Shown here: in pieces, positions 14,481-23,192 of the stretch
Layout: the number at the start of each line of letters is the position of its first letter
How positions within the stretch are numbered: the stretch's first letter is position 1
Origin: an uncultured Chloroflexota bacterium
GTDB taxonomy: Bacteria; Chloroflexota; Dehalococcoidia; UBA2979
Length of the DNA stretch: 23,526 nucleotides
Assembly (NCBI GenBank): GCA_902827055.1
Contig: CADEHD010000001.1
Coordinates: 14,047-37,572, forward strand
Direction of reading: 5' to 3'
The notes under the pieces: generated by a model
Seen by the model: the letters and a program-made list of their open reading frames with translations, nothing else
Told to the model about the DNA's origin: nothing
The model's database searches: none
Position numbers and translations under genes: made by a program

Positions 14481-14501
14481 CTTGAGTGATGAGCGCTCAA
14501 C
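14481..14501. promoter_or_regulatory. HAIR operator (HspR binding site)
   Basis: CTTGAGT-N7-GCTCAAC matches the HAIR consensus CTTGAGT-N7-ACTCAAG: seven of seven in the left half and five of seven in the right, with the exact 7-base spacer. HAIR is the HspR-associated inverted repeat described in Actinobacteria. It lies between two outward-facing promoters, four bases from the hsp20 -35 box and five bases from the dnaJ-like -35 box. hspR itself is encoded 1.1 kb downstream. Confidence 0.85.
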
Positions 14502-14506
14502 ATTGC

Positions 14507-14535
14507 TTGATGGCGCACAGTGCGACTTGTATACT
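14507..14535 (+). promoter_or_regulatory. Promoter of the dnaJ-like/hspR/clpC operon
   Basis: TTGATG at 14507-14512 and TATACT at 14530-14535 are separated by 17 bases. The -10 box ends six bases before the ATG at 14542, so the mRNA would be leaderless. No ribosome binding site precedes that ATG. Confidence 0.7.
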
Positions 14536-14541
14536 CCGCGC

Positions 14542-15594
14542 ATGGCAGCAGACTACTACCAGGTCCTGGGCGTGAAGCGCGACGCGACGGCGAAGGACAT
14601 TCGGCAGGCCTATCGCCGCCTCGCTCGCAAGTTGCACCCGGACGTGAACCCTGGCGACAGCGCGGCCGAGGAGCGCTTCAAGGAGGTCAACGCCGCCTAC
14701 GAGGTGCTCTCGGACGAGGATGCCCGCCGCAAGTACGACCGATACGGCGAGCACTGGAAGCAGGCCGACCAGATCGAGGAGATGGAGCGGCGCGGCTTCC
14801 GGCCCGCCGGTGCGGCCGGCGGCATGCCGGGCGGCGGCGGTTCCTTCGAGTTCAACGCGAGCGACCTCGGGGACCTGGGTGGGCTGGGCGACCTCTTCGG
14901 CGGGCGAGGCGGCGGCGCCGCCGGCGGTGGCGGCATCCTCGACTCCATCTTCCGCCGCGCGGCCGGGCGCCAGCGCGGCCAGGACGTCGAGCACGCCGTC
15001 CGGATCACCCTCGAGGAGGCCTACAACGGCGCGACGCGCACCATCGAGGTGCGCGACCGCCTTGAGGAGTGCCGTATCTGCGGGGGCCAGGGTTCCCTCG
15101 CCGGGGCAACCTGCCACGCGTGTCGCGGGTCCGGCAATGCCGCGCCCGTCCGCCGCATCGAGGTGACCATCCCGCCGGGAGTGGACACCGGCACGCGGAT
15201 CCGGGTCGCCGGTAAGGGCGGCTCCGGGGCCAATGGCGGCTCCCCGGGCGACCTGTTCCTGCGGGTCGAGGTCGGGTCGCATCCGCGCTTCGAGCGACAC
15301 GGCGACGACCTGCACCTCGATGTCGACGTGCCCGTCGCCGACGCCGCGCTCGGTGGCGAGGTGGGCGTGCCGACCCTCAAGGGGCGGACCTTGATGCTCA
15401 ACCTCCCCGCGGGCACGCAGGGTGGGCGGGTATTCCGGCTCGCCGGGCAGGGCATGCCGAGGCGGACCGGTGGCTACGGGGACCTCCACGCCCGCGTGCG
15501 AGTCGTGCTGCCCGACCCCATCACGCCCGAGCAACGCGCGCTCTTCGAGCAGCTGCGACGGGCGACGAAGGCCGGCGCGGGCGGTGCCGCGTGA
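14542..15594 (+). CDS. DnaJ-like cochaperone with a half-size zinc finger
   Basis: The 350-residue protein is a J-domain cochaperone that should stimulate DnaK. The J domain spans 1-70 with the HPD motif at 32-34, and a Gly/Phe-rich linker spans about 90-145. Two beta-sandwich substrate-binding domains follow (VRRIEVTIPPGVDTGTRIRV and NLPAGTQGGRVFRLAGQGMP). Only two CxxCxGxG motifs are present, CRICGGQG (177-184) and CHACRGSG (191-198). Canonical DnaJ has four and binds two zinc ions; this one can form a single site. It is thus intermediate between DnaJ and the CbpA type, which has none. The ATG at 14542 lies six bases after the -10 box. Its end overlaps hspR by four bases (GTGA). Confidence 0.92.
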   Translation: MAADYYQVLGVKRDATAKDIRQAYRRLARKLHPDVNPGDSAAEERFKEVNAAYEVLSDEDARRKYDRYGEHWKQADQIEEMERRGFRPAGAAGGMPGGGGSFEFNASDLGDLGGLGDLFGGRGGGAAGGGGILDSIFRRAAGRQRGQDVEHAVRITLEEAYNGATRTIEVRDRLEECRICGGQGSLAGATCHACRGSGNAAPVRRIEVTIPPGVDTGTRIRVAGKGGSGANGGSPGDLFLRVEVGSHPRFERHGDDLHLDVDVPVADAALGGEVGVPTLKGRTLMLNLPAGTQGGRVFRLAGQGMPRRTGGYGDLHARVRVVLPDPITPEQRALFEQLRRATKAGAGGAA

Positions 15595-15911
15595 CGATTC
15601 CGCACGATGAGCCTGTGTTCGAGATCAGCGTCGTGGCGCGAATCGTCGGCGTGCACCAGCAGACGCTCCGCTCCTACGAGCGCATGGGCCTCGTCGCCCC
15701 GCAGCGGACCCGGGGCAACACCCGGCTCTACTCGCAGCAGGACATCCAGCGCCTGCAACAGGTGCGCCGCCTCGTCAACGAGCTCGGCATCAACGTCTCG
15801 GGCGTGGAGGTCATCCTCCGCATGTCGCGCCAGATCGAGGAGTTGCAGGTCGAACTCGCCGAGCTGCGACGCGAGAACGCCCTGTTCCGCGCCCGCTTCG
15901 GCGGGGTGTGA
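15591..15911 (+). CDS. hspR: HspR, MerR-family heat-shock repressor
   Basis: HspR represses chaperone operons by binding HAIR sites, in Actinobacteria with DnaK as corepressor. The 106-residue protein has the MerR-type winged HTH at about 10-80 (FEISVVARIVGVHQQTLRSY, then ERMGLVAPQRTRGNTRLYSQ). A coiled-coil dimerisation helix follows at about 80-101 (SRQIEELQVELAELRRENAL). It lacks an effector-binding domain, as is typical of HspR. The GTG start overlaps the dnaJ-like stop (GTGA), implying translational coupling. A HAIR site upstream of the operon means it should repress its own synthesis. Confidence 0.94.
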   Translation: MTIPHDEPVFEISVVARIVGVHQQTLRSYERMGLVAPQRTRGNTRLYSQQDIQRLQQVRRLVNELGINVSGVEVILRMSRQIEELQVELAELRRENALFRARFGGV

Positions 15912-15958
15912 GGCATCGGGGCCAGTCGGCTGGCATGAGCGCCGACGGAGCCCATGTC

Positions 15959-16004
15959 GAGTGCAACCGAGCAACCGAGTGCGACCGAGTGCAACCGAGC
16001 GACC
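15959..16004 (+). repeat. Short tandem repeat between hspR and clpC
   Basis: Five head-to-tail units of 8-10 bases follow each other: CGAGTGCAAC, CGAGCAAC, CGAGTGCGAC, CGAGTGCAAC and CGAGCGAC. A degenerate CAGCCACCGACCAGTGACCAG-like tail comes after. The tract is noncoding as far as can be judged, lying after the hspR stop and before the clpC start. Confidence 0.75.
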
Positions 16005-16045
16005 AGCCACCGACCAGTGACCAGAGAACGGGGTGATCGCCAGTG

Positions 16046-18502
<2,457 letters not shown>

Positions 18503-18530
18503 CGGACCGCGCCGCATGGGCGTCGAAATC

Positions 18531-18560
18531 AGGGAGGGGGCCCAACCGGCCCCCTCCTTT
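18531..18560. terminator. Terminator after clpC
   Basis: GGAGGGGGCC at 18533-18542 pairs perfectly with GGCCCCCTCC at 18548-18557 around CAACC, followed by TTT. It lies 30 bases after the clpC stop and before the convergent acetyltransferase gene. It may serve both directions. Confidence 0.75.
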
Positions 18561-18579
18561 GCCGTTCCGGCGCGCGGCG

Positions 18580-19299
18580 CTACGTCCGCGCCAGCAACGC
18601 CGACAGCGCCCGCCGCTGGCGCCCCTGCTCGTCGAAGTTCGCGGGGTCGAGCCACGCCTCGAGGGCTGCGCGGACCGCAGGCCACTCGCCGTCGAGCATC
18701 GAGAACCACGCGTTGTCGCGATTGCGCCCCTTCATGACCACCGCCTGGCGGAACATCCCCTCGTACCGGAACCCGAGGCGCAGCGCGGCCGCCCGTGACG
18801 GCTCGTTGAAGGAGTCGCACTTCCACTCGAGGCGGCGGTACCCCAGCTCGTCGAACGCGCGGCGCGCCAGGAGGTAAAGGGCCTCCGTCGCCGCGGCGGT
18901 CCGCTGGAGGAGCGGGGAGAACGCGAGGTGCCCCACCTCGATCGCACCGTTCGCCGGGTCGATCCGCAGATAGCTGGCGACGCCGATCGCGCGCGCGGAC
19001 TCGCGGCTCACGATCGCGAACCAGAGGGGGTCGGCGCTGGCGGCAGCCGCCTCGAACCACGCGCCGTACGACTCGATGCTGTCGAACGGGCCGTACGGGA
19101 GGTAGGTCCAGTTGCGGCCGTCCGCATCGAGGGAGTTCGCCGCGAACAGCGCCTCGAGGTGCCGTGCCGGGTCGAGCGGCTCGAGTCGACACAGGCGCCC
19201 CTCCAGCGGCGCGGGCGGCGGCAGCGGACGGGGCTCCCACCCGTCGAGCGGCTCGCCGATCGGCTGCCCGAGCGCGTTGCGTCGCGGGGTCGAGGTCAC
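18580..19299 (-). CDS. GNAT-family N-acetyltransferase (RimJ/RimL-like)
   Basis: The 239-residue protein should transfer an acetyl group from acetyl-CoA. It fits the Acetyltransf_3 branch, which includes the ribosomal-protein acetyltransferases RimJ and RimL. RLCRLEPLDPARHLEALFAA starts the domain, IEVGHLAFSPLLQRTAAATE holds the acetyl-CoA-binding loop, and NEPSRAAALRLGFRYEGMFR is the conserved C-terminal element. The substrate is unknown. The GTG at 19299 has GGGAGG upstream. The gene is 22 bases after the MFS gene on the same strand, so they are likely co-transcribed. A transporter plus acetyltransferase pairing could concern a small-molecule substrate, but this is only suggestive. Confidence 0.9.
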   Translation of the reverse strand: MTSTPRRNALGQPIGEPLDGWEPRPLPPPAPLEGRLCRLEPLDPARHLEALFAANSLDADGRNWTYLPYGPFDSIESYGAWFEAAAASADPLWFAIVSRESARAIGVASYLRIDPANGAIEVGHLAFSPLLQRTAAATEALYLLARRAFDELGYRRLEWKCDSFNEPSRAAALRLGFRYEGMFRQAVVMKGRNRDNAWFSMLDGEWPAVRAALEAWLDPANFDEQGRQRRALSALLART

Positions 19300-19321
19300 G
19301 AGCTGCCTCCCTCCACCGGTG

Positions 19322-20587
19322 TCACAGGGGCTCCCGTTGCGTCGCGGACGTCGCCGCGAGTGCTGTCTCGTCAGGCTCGAGTGCCGCACGGTCGACGCGG
19401 AGCCACAGCAGGTAGGCGGGGACCGCCAGCCCGGCCGTGAGCACCGCGAGCACGCCAAAGGCGAGTGGCAGCGATCGCTCGCCGAGGCCGCCGGCCAGCG
19501 GCGCCGCGAACGCCATCACGAACTGGATCCCCAGTCGCCGGACCGCGAGGACCGTCGCGCGCACCTCGGAGCTCACGCGCCGATTCAGGTAGTCCGTGAA
19601 GACCGGCTCGCGCGTCATCGAGACGACCATGATCGCGCCGATGGCAAGCACCATCGCGACGTGGTCCACGGCCGTCAGTCCGACCAGCAGGGCGACCGGG
19701 ATCGCGATCAGGAGCGCGAACGCGCGCCGCTCCCCCAGCAGCCGCTGCAGCTGATACGAGTACGCCGACCCCGCGACGGCCCCCAGGCGCGCCGGCACCA
19801 GGACCAGGCCCCACCACCCCACCGGCACGTTGTGCGACTGCAGGAACGGCTGCAGCAGCATCATCTGGGCGGCTGCGGCGAACGCCAGCCCGGCGGCGAT
19901 CACCACCACGAGCGCCGCCGCGCGGTCTCGCCAGAGCTCCGTCACCCCGCGCGCCATCGTCTGCACGTACCCCATGCTCCCCGCGACTCGCTGCGTGCGC
20001 GGCGGCTCGTGCAACATCAGCGCCACCACCAGCGCGCTCCCGTACGAGACCGCGCTCAGCAGCACCGGGACCTGCAGGGACGTCCAGCCCGCGATCGGTG
20101 CGCCGATGAGTGGGCCAAGCAGCATGCCGGCCATCCCGAACCCCGACAACCGCCCGAACTGCCTGGAGAAGTCCCGTTCCTTCCCCTCGGCGGCCAGGGC
20201 GTCGTAGAGGTAGGCCGCGTGCACGGGATCACGGAAGGCGCTGCCCCCCGCCCACAGCACGTACGACAGGAGGATCAGCGGGTAGCTCGAGGCGAGCCCG
20301 AACAGGAAGAGCCCGCTCCCCTCGAGGGCCATGCCGAGCGCGAGTGAGTTGCGCCGACCGAATCGATCCGCGAACGCCCCCGCCGGGACGCGCGCGAACA
20401 CCCCCACGAACTGGAAAAACGTCTCGAGCAGCCCCACGAAGAACAACGAGACCCCGCGGTACTCCGTCAGGTACGCGATCCACGTGCCCATCCATGGCTG
20501 GAAGGACAGCAAGAACCAGAAGGCGTACAGCAGACGGATGTTCCGCCGGCCCACGAACGCGGTTGGGCGCAGCACCGGGGCGGTCAT
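19322..20587 (-). CDS. MFS transporter
   Basis: The 421-residue protein has about 12 membrane helices and a typical MFS motif A after helix 2 (GAFADRFGRRN). The proton- or substrate-coupled export or uptake target cannot be predicted; similar sequences are annotated only as MFS permeases. The ATG at 20587 has no obvious ribosome binding site. On the same strand a short frame starting at ATG 20622 ends with a TGA that overlaps this ATG (ATGA), so reinitiation is possible. The downstream acetyltransferase gene follows after 22 bases. Confidence 0.9.
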   Translation of the reverse strand: MTAPVLRPTAFVGRRNIRLLYAFWFLLSFQPWMGTWIAYLTEYRGVSLFFVGLLETFFQFVGVFARVPAGAFADRFGRRNSLALGMALEGSGLFLFGLASSYPLILLSYVLWAGGSAFRDPVHAAYLYDALAAEGKERDFSRQFGRLSGFGMAGMLLGPLIGAPIAGWTSLQVPVLLSAVSYGSALVVALMLHEPPRTQRVAGSMGYVQTMARGVTELWRDRAAALVVVIAAGLAFAAAAQMMLLQPFLQSHNVPVGWWGLVLVPARLGAVAGSAYSYQLQRLLGERRAFALLIAIPVALLVGLTAVDHVAMVLAIGAIMVVSMTREPVFTDYLNRRVSSEVRATVLAVRRLGIQFVMAFAAPLAGGLGERSLPLAFGVLAVLTAGLAVPAYLLWLRVDRAALEPDETALAATSATQREPL

Positions 20588-20685
20588 CGAGACGAGCGGG
20601 TGGCCACGGGGACCTCGGCCATCGAGCGACGAGCGGGTGAGCAGTCGAGGGTACCGTGCGCCGTGGTGGTCGCGACACGCCCCGT

Positions 20686-20715
20686 TTGTCGTCGGACACC
20701 GCTGCCGGGTACCTT
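20686..20715 (+). promoter_or_regulatory. Candidate promoter of the DUF3105/DsbA/VKOR cluster
   Basis: TTGTCG at 20686-20691 and TACCTT at 20710-20715 are 18 bases apart, about 70 bases before the DUF3105 start. Each box matches the consensus moderately. Confidence 0.35.
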
Positions 20716-20785
20716 CTCGGGAGCCACTGCCAACCGTCGAGATCGCCCGTGCGGGCGGCTCGCCCTGAGCTGCAAGGAGGCCCGC

Positions 20786-21400
20786 GTGTCCTCGCGAGGT
20801 AGTCAGTCCCGCCGGCCCGCCCGGCCCGGCGTCGCCGCCCCCGCCGCTCCGCCACGGAAGTCCGCACTCCGCGAGCGCCTGGAGCCGTTCGGCGGCCTCA
20901 CGACCGTGACCGTCGTGCTCGCGGCCATCGTGTTCCTCGGGGTCATCGCGTGGCAGGCGCGGCCGCGCTCGGTCTCCACCGAGGACCTGCAGGGCGTCGA
21001 GGTCGCGATCGCCGCCGGTTCACACACGACCAACGTCGCCGACCTCATCATCCCAGAGGGCGACCCGCCCGTCGGTGGCCCGCACTTCCCCGTGCCGCTG
21101 AAGGCCGGCAAGTACAGCGACCCCGTCCAGGACGGCAACGTGATCCACTCGCTGGAGCACGGGATGATCTGGATCTCGTACAACAAGGACATGATCTCGG
21201 CGGCCGACCTGAAGACCATCGAGAGCATCCAGAGCGCGCATTCCCGAGACGTCGTGCTGTCGCCCCGCCCGGAGAACAAGACCGCGATCGCCGTCGCCTC
21301 GTGGGGCCGCCTGCTCAAACTCGAGAGCGCGAACCAGCAGGCGATCAACAACTTCATCGAGGTCAACCGCGATCGATCGCCGGAGCCGGGCGTCCGTTGA
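20786..21400 (+). CDS. DUF3105 membrane-anchored protein
   Basis: The 204-residue protein has a basic N-terminus, one membrane helix at about 39-56 (TTVTVVLAAIVFLGVIAW) and an extracytoplasmic DUF3105 domain. The family signature is seen in GSHTTN (78-83), PPVGGPHFPVP (94-104) and IHSLEHGMIWISYN (120-133). The His and Glu residues may bind metal or a ligand, but the function is not established. The GTG at 20786 has AAGGAGG upstream. It is followed by DsbA and VKOR genes on the same strand, suggesting a role in the cell envelope linked to thiol chemistry. The stop codon is part of a 12-bp palindrome. Confidence 0.87.
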   Translation: MSSRGSQSRRPARPGVAAPAAPPRKSALRERLEPFGGLTTVTVVLAAIVFLGVIAWQARPRSVSTEDLQGVEVAIAAGSHTTNVADLIIPEGDPPVGGPHFPVPLKAGKYSDPVQDGNVIHSLEHGMIWISYNKDMISAADLKTIESIQSAHSRDVVLSPRPENKTAIAVASWGRLLKLESANQQAINNFIEVNRDRSPEPGVR

Positions 21401-21409
21401 CCTAGGTCA
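21398..21409. promoter_or_regulatory. Perfect 12-bp palindrome TGACCTAGGTCA
   Basis: TGACCTAGGTCA is its own reverse complement and includes the DUF3105 stop codon. The flanking AGGTCACCC recurs at 21480-21488, within a second inverted repeat. It looks like an operator for a dimeric regulator, but no matching regulator is in the window. Confidence 0.35.
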
Positions 21410-21470
21410 CCCCGGTATGGGGCGAACGTCCCCCGAGGACAGTCGGCCGCGCGCCATACGGTGGATGCGC

Positions 21471-21485
21471 GTGACTGGAGGTCAC
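21471..21485. promoter_or_regulatory. Inverted repeat GTGAC-N5-GTCAC before dsbA
   Basis: GTGAC at 21471-21475 and GTCAC at 21481-21485 are perfect inverted copies around TGGAG. The TGGAGG ribosome binding site of the DsbA gene lies inside, so binding or folding here could affect its translation. It shares AGGTCACCC with the palindrome at 21398. Confidence 0.35.
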
Positions 21486-21487
21486 CC

Positions 21488-22255
21488 GTGTCTCGTTCGC
21501 GTCAGAGCGCCGTCCGTCAGCCCTCGCGGACGAGGGTGGACCACCGCCCGGGGTGGCGCCGTCAGATCGACGCGCTGGGGGGGCCCGTCCTCGTCGGTTC
21601 CGTGACGGTCGTCCTCGTCGGCGTGTTCGCCCTGATCTGGGCCAACCGCCCGGGCAGCTCGGCCGGCACCGCCCCGTTCGAGGTGGTGGTGCGGCGCGAG
21701 GTCACCGGGCGGACGTGGGGCGACCCGGCTGCGCCCGTGCGCATCGTGGTATTCGAGGACTTCCAGTGCCCGTTCTGCGCGCGCTACACGCAGGACGTCG
21801 AGCCCGCGCTGGCCTCCGAGTTCATCGAGACCGGCAAGGTCCGCTACGAGTTCCACCACCTGGCGTTCCTGGGCGCTGAGTCCACGCAGGCCGCGCAGGC
21901 GGCCGAGTGCGCTGTCGAACAGGACCAGTTCTGGCCGTACCACGACCTCCTGTACCTGAGGCAGGGTCGCGAGAACTCCGGCGTCTTCACCGCCGAGCGC
22001 GTGAAGGGGTACGGCGCCGAGCTGGACCGCGCGCTGGCGCCCGAGGCGTGGGACCAGGCCGCGTTCGAGTCATGCGTCGATAGCGGGCGCACGAGGGCCA
22101 CCGTGGAGCGGCTGACCCGCGAGGCTGGCGAGGTCGGCGCACGCTCGACGCCCACGCTCCTGATCAACGGCCAGCTGATGGCGGGGGTGCGCGGCATCGA
22201 CGAGGTGCGGCAGGCGATCAACGCCGCCCTCGCCGGGACCGGTGGCCGGCCATAG
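21488..22255 (+). CDS. DsbA-family thioredoxin-fold oxidoreductase, membrane anchored
   Basis: The 255-residue protein makes or isomerises disulfides in exported proteins. A membrane helix at about 33-52 (PVLVGSVTVVLVGVFALIWA) anchors it, with the thioredoxin fold outside. The active site CPFC is at 94-97 in FEDFQCPFCARY. The cis-proline loop is ARSTPTLLING, where Thr-Pro-Thr precedes the strand. The length and the helical insertion fit the DsbA/thioredoxin_4 type. The GTG at 21488 has TGGAGG upstream within an inverted repeat. VKOR, its expected oxidant, starts 23 bases after the stop. Confidence 0.93.
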   Translation: MSRSRQSAVRQPSRTRVDHRPGWRRQIDALGGPVLVGSVTVVLVGVFALIWANRPGSSAGTAPFEVVVRREVTGRTWGDPAAPVRIVVFEDFQCPFCARYTQDVEPALASEFIETGKVRYEFHHLAFLGAESTQAAQAAECAVEQDQFWPYHDLLYLRQGRENSGVFTAERVKGYGAELDRALAPEAWDQAAFESCVDSGRTRATVERLTREAGEVGARSTPTLLINGQLMAGVRGIDEVRQAINAALAGTGGRP

Positions 22256-22278
22256 CCGCGACGCGCGTCGCCAGCACC

Positions 22279-22746
22279 GTGCTAGCGGCGCCCTCGTGGC
22301 GCGTGCTGCTGATGACCGCGCTCACGCTCGCGGGCACCGGCGTGGCGGCCTACCTCGTGACCGTCGCCCTGGATCCGAACAAGGAGATCGTGTGCGGCCC
22401 CGTGGGGGACTGCCACACCGTGCAGAGTTCGCAGTACGCGGACATCGCCGGCATTCCCGTCGCCGTGTTCGGCCTCGCGATGTACGTCGTGCTCCTCGGA
22501 CTCCTGGGGGCCCGGCTGCTGGGACGCGGCGGCGAGCGCACGCAGGAGGCGCTGGCGCAGGTAACGTTCGCCCTCGCGCTGGGCGGCGTGCTCTACTCGG
22601 CCTACCTCACGTACCTCGAGCTGGCGGTGATCCACGCGATCTGCGTCTGGTGCGTGACCTCCGCCCTCATTATCACGGCAGTGTTCTTGCTCGCCATCCC
22701 CGATGCGGCCCGGCGAACTGGCCGACGCGAGCCACCGACCCTATGA
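22279..22746 (+). CDS. Vitamin K epoxide reductase (VKOR) family protein
   Basis: Bacterial VKOR reoxidises DsbA-like proteins and passes the electrons to quinones, replacing DsbB. The 155-residue protein has four membrane helices, a loop cysteine pair at Cys39 and Cys45 (EIVCGPVGDCHTVQSSQYAD) and the active-site CVWC at 122-125. SQYADIAGIPVAVFGLAMY is the family signature with a conserved Ser before the second helix. The GTG at 22279 is the first start in frame after the DsbA stop, with no clear binding site. Direct succession after DsbA strongly supports a redox pair. Confidence 0.94.
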   Translation: MLAAPSWRVLLMTALTLAGTGVAAYLVTVALDPNKEIVCGPVGDCHTVQSSQYADIAGIPVAVFGLAMYVVLLGLLGARLLGRGGERTQEALAQVTFALALGGVLYSAYLTYLELAVIHAICVWCVTSALIITAVFLLAIPDAARRTGRREPPTL

Positions 22747-22792
22747 TTCGGGCCGGCGTTCCCGTGACGTTGAGGACTGGATAGGGCTCCCG

Positions 22793-23113
22793 ATGGTCGC
22801 TGAACTGATTCGCCAACAGGTCGACGTGTCCTTCGACGACATGGGCGTGCTGGTCGACGAGAACCTGGGCGTCGAGGCGTTCATCCTCGACTGGAATCTC
22901 GACCCGGCGCCGCCCCCGTTCTACCTCAACGTGGCCGACCGGCGCTTCGCCTACAGCGGCGAGACCCTCCTGGTGAAGGGCCACGGCGCGAAGTTCGGGC
23001 GCATCGTGCAGGACCACGAGACGGCGGGCCGCCTCGCCCTCTTCGTCGAGCGCGCTGGCCGCCTGCTGATCTACGTCCACGACCCCGCCGCCACGGAGGA
23101 TGACGAGGAGTAG
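22793..23113 (+). CDS. Unrecognised 106-residue protein
   Basis: The product starts MVAELIRQQVDVSFDDMGVL and has no membrane helix, cysteine motif or signal peptide. It appears to be a compact alpha/beta protein with an acidic tail (ATEDDEE). No family is recognised. The ATG at 22793 is preceded by GGATAGGG, a weak binding site. A frame open from 22703 overlaps the VKOR gene and lacks support. It is on the VKOR strand after 46 bases and before the second MFS gene, so co-transcription with either is possible. Third-position GC supports coding. Confidence 0.7.
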   Translation: MVAELIRQQVDVSFDDMGVLVDENLGVEAFILDWNLDPAPPPFYLNVADRRFAYSGETLLVKGHGAKFGRIVQDHETAGRLALFVERAGRLLIYVHDPAATEDDEE

Positions 23114-23167
23114 CGGGCCGCCCGGCTCCCGCCCCACCTTCGCTACTCTCGAGGGCGTCCCGGCTCG

Positions 23168-23185
23168 CCCGGGTGCGCACCCGGG
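23168..23185. promoter_or_regulatory. Perfect 18-bp palindrome before the MFS gene
   Basis: CCCGGGTGCGCACCCGGG is its own reverse complement. Its right arm overlaps the GGGAGG ribosome binding site of the gene starting at 23193. In RNA it could fold into a 7-bp hairpin that hides part of that site; in DNA it could bind a dimeric regulator. Confidence 0.4.
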
Positions 23186-23192
23186 AGGCACC

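Noticed and set aside
14389..14541. Earlier starts for the dnaJ-like gene (for example 14389 or 14470)
   Set aside because: They would place the HAIR operator and the promoter inside the coding region and add residues before the conserved J-domain start.
15959..16004. CIRCE-like GAGTGC half-sites before clpC (HrcA operator)
   Set aside because: CIRCE needs TTAGCACTC nine bases from GAGTGCTAA. No left half is present, and the GAGTGC copies are explained by the tandem repeat.
20644..20714. Paired GGGTACC copies at 20650 and 20707 as a leader hairpin
   Set aside because: Only six bases can pair over more than 50 bases of loop; this is expected by chance.
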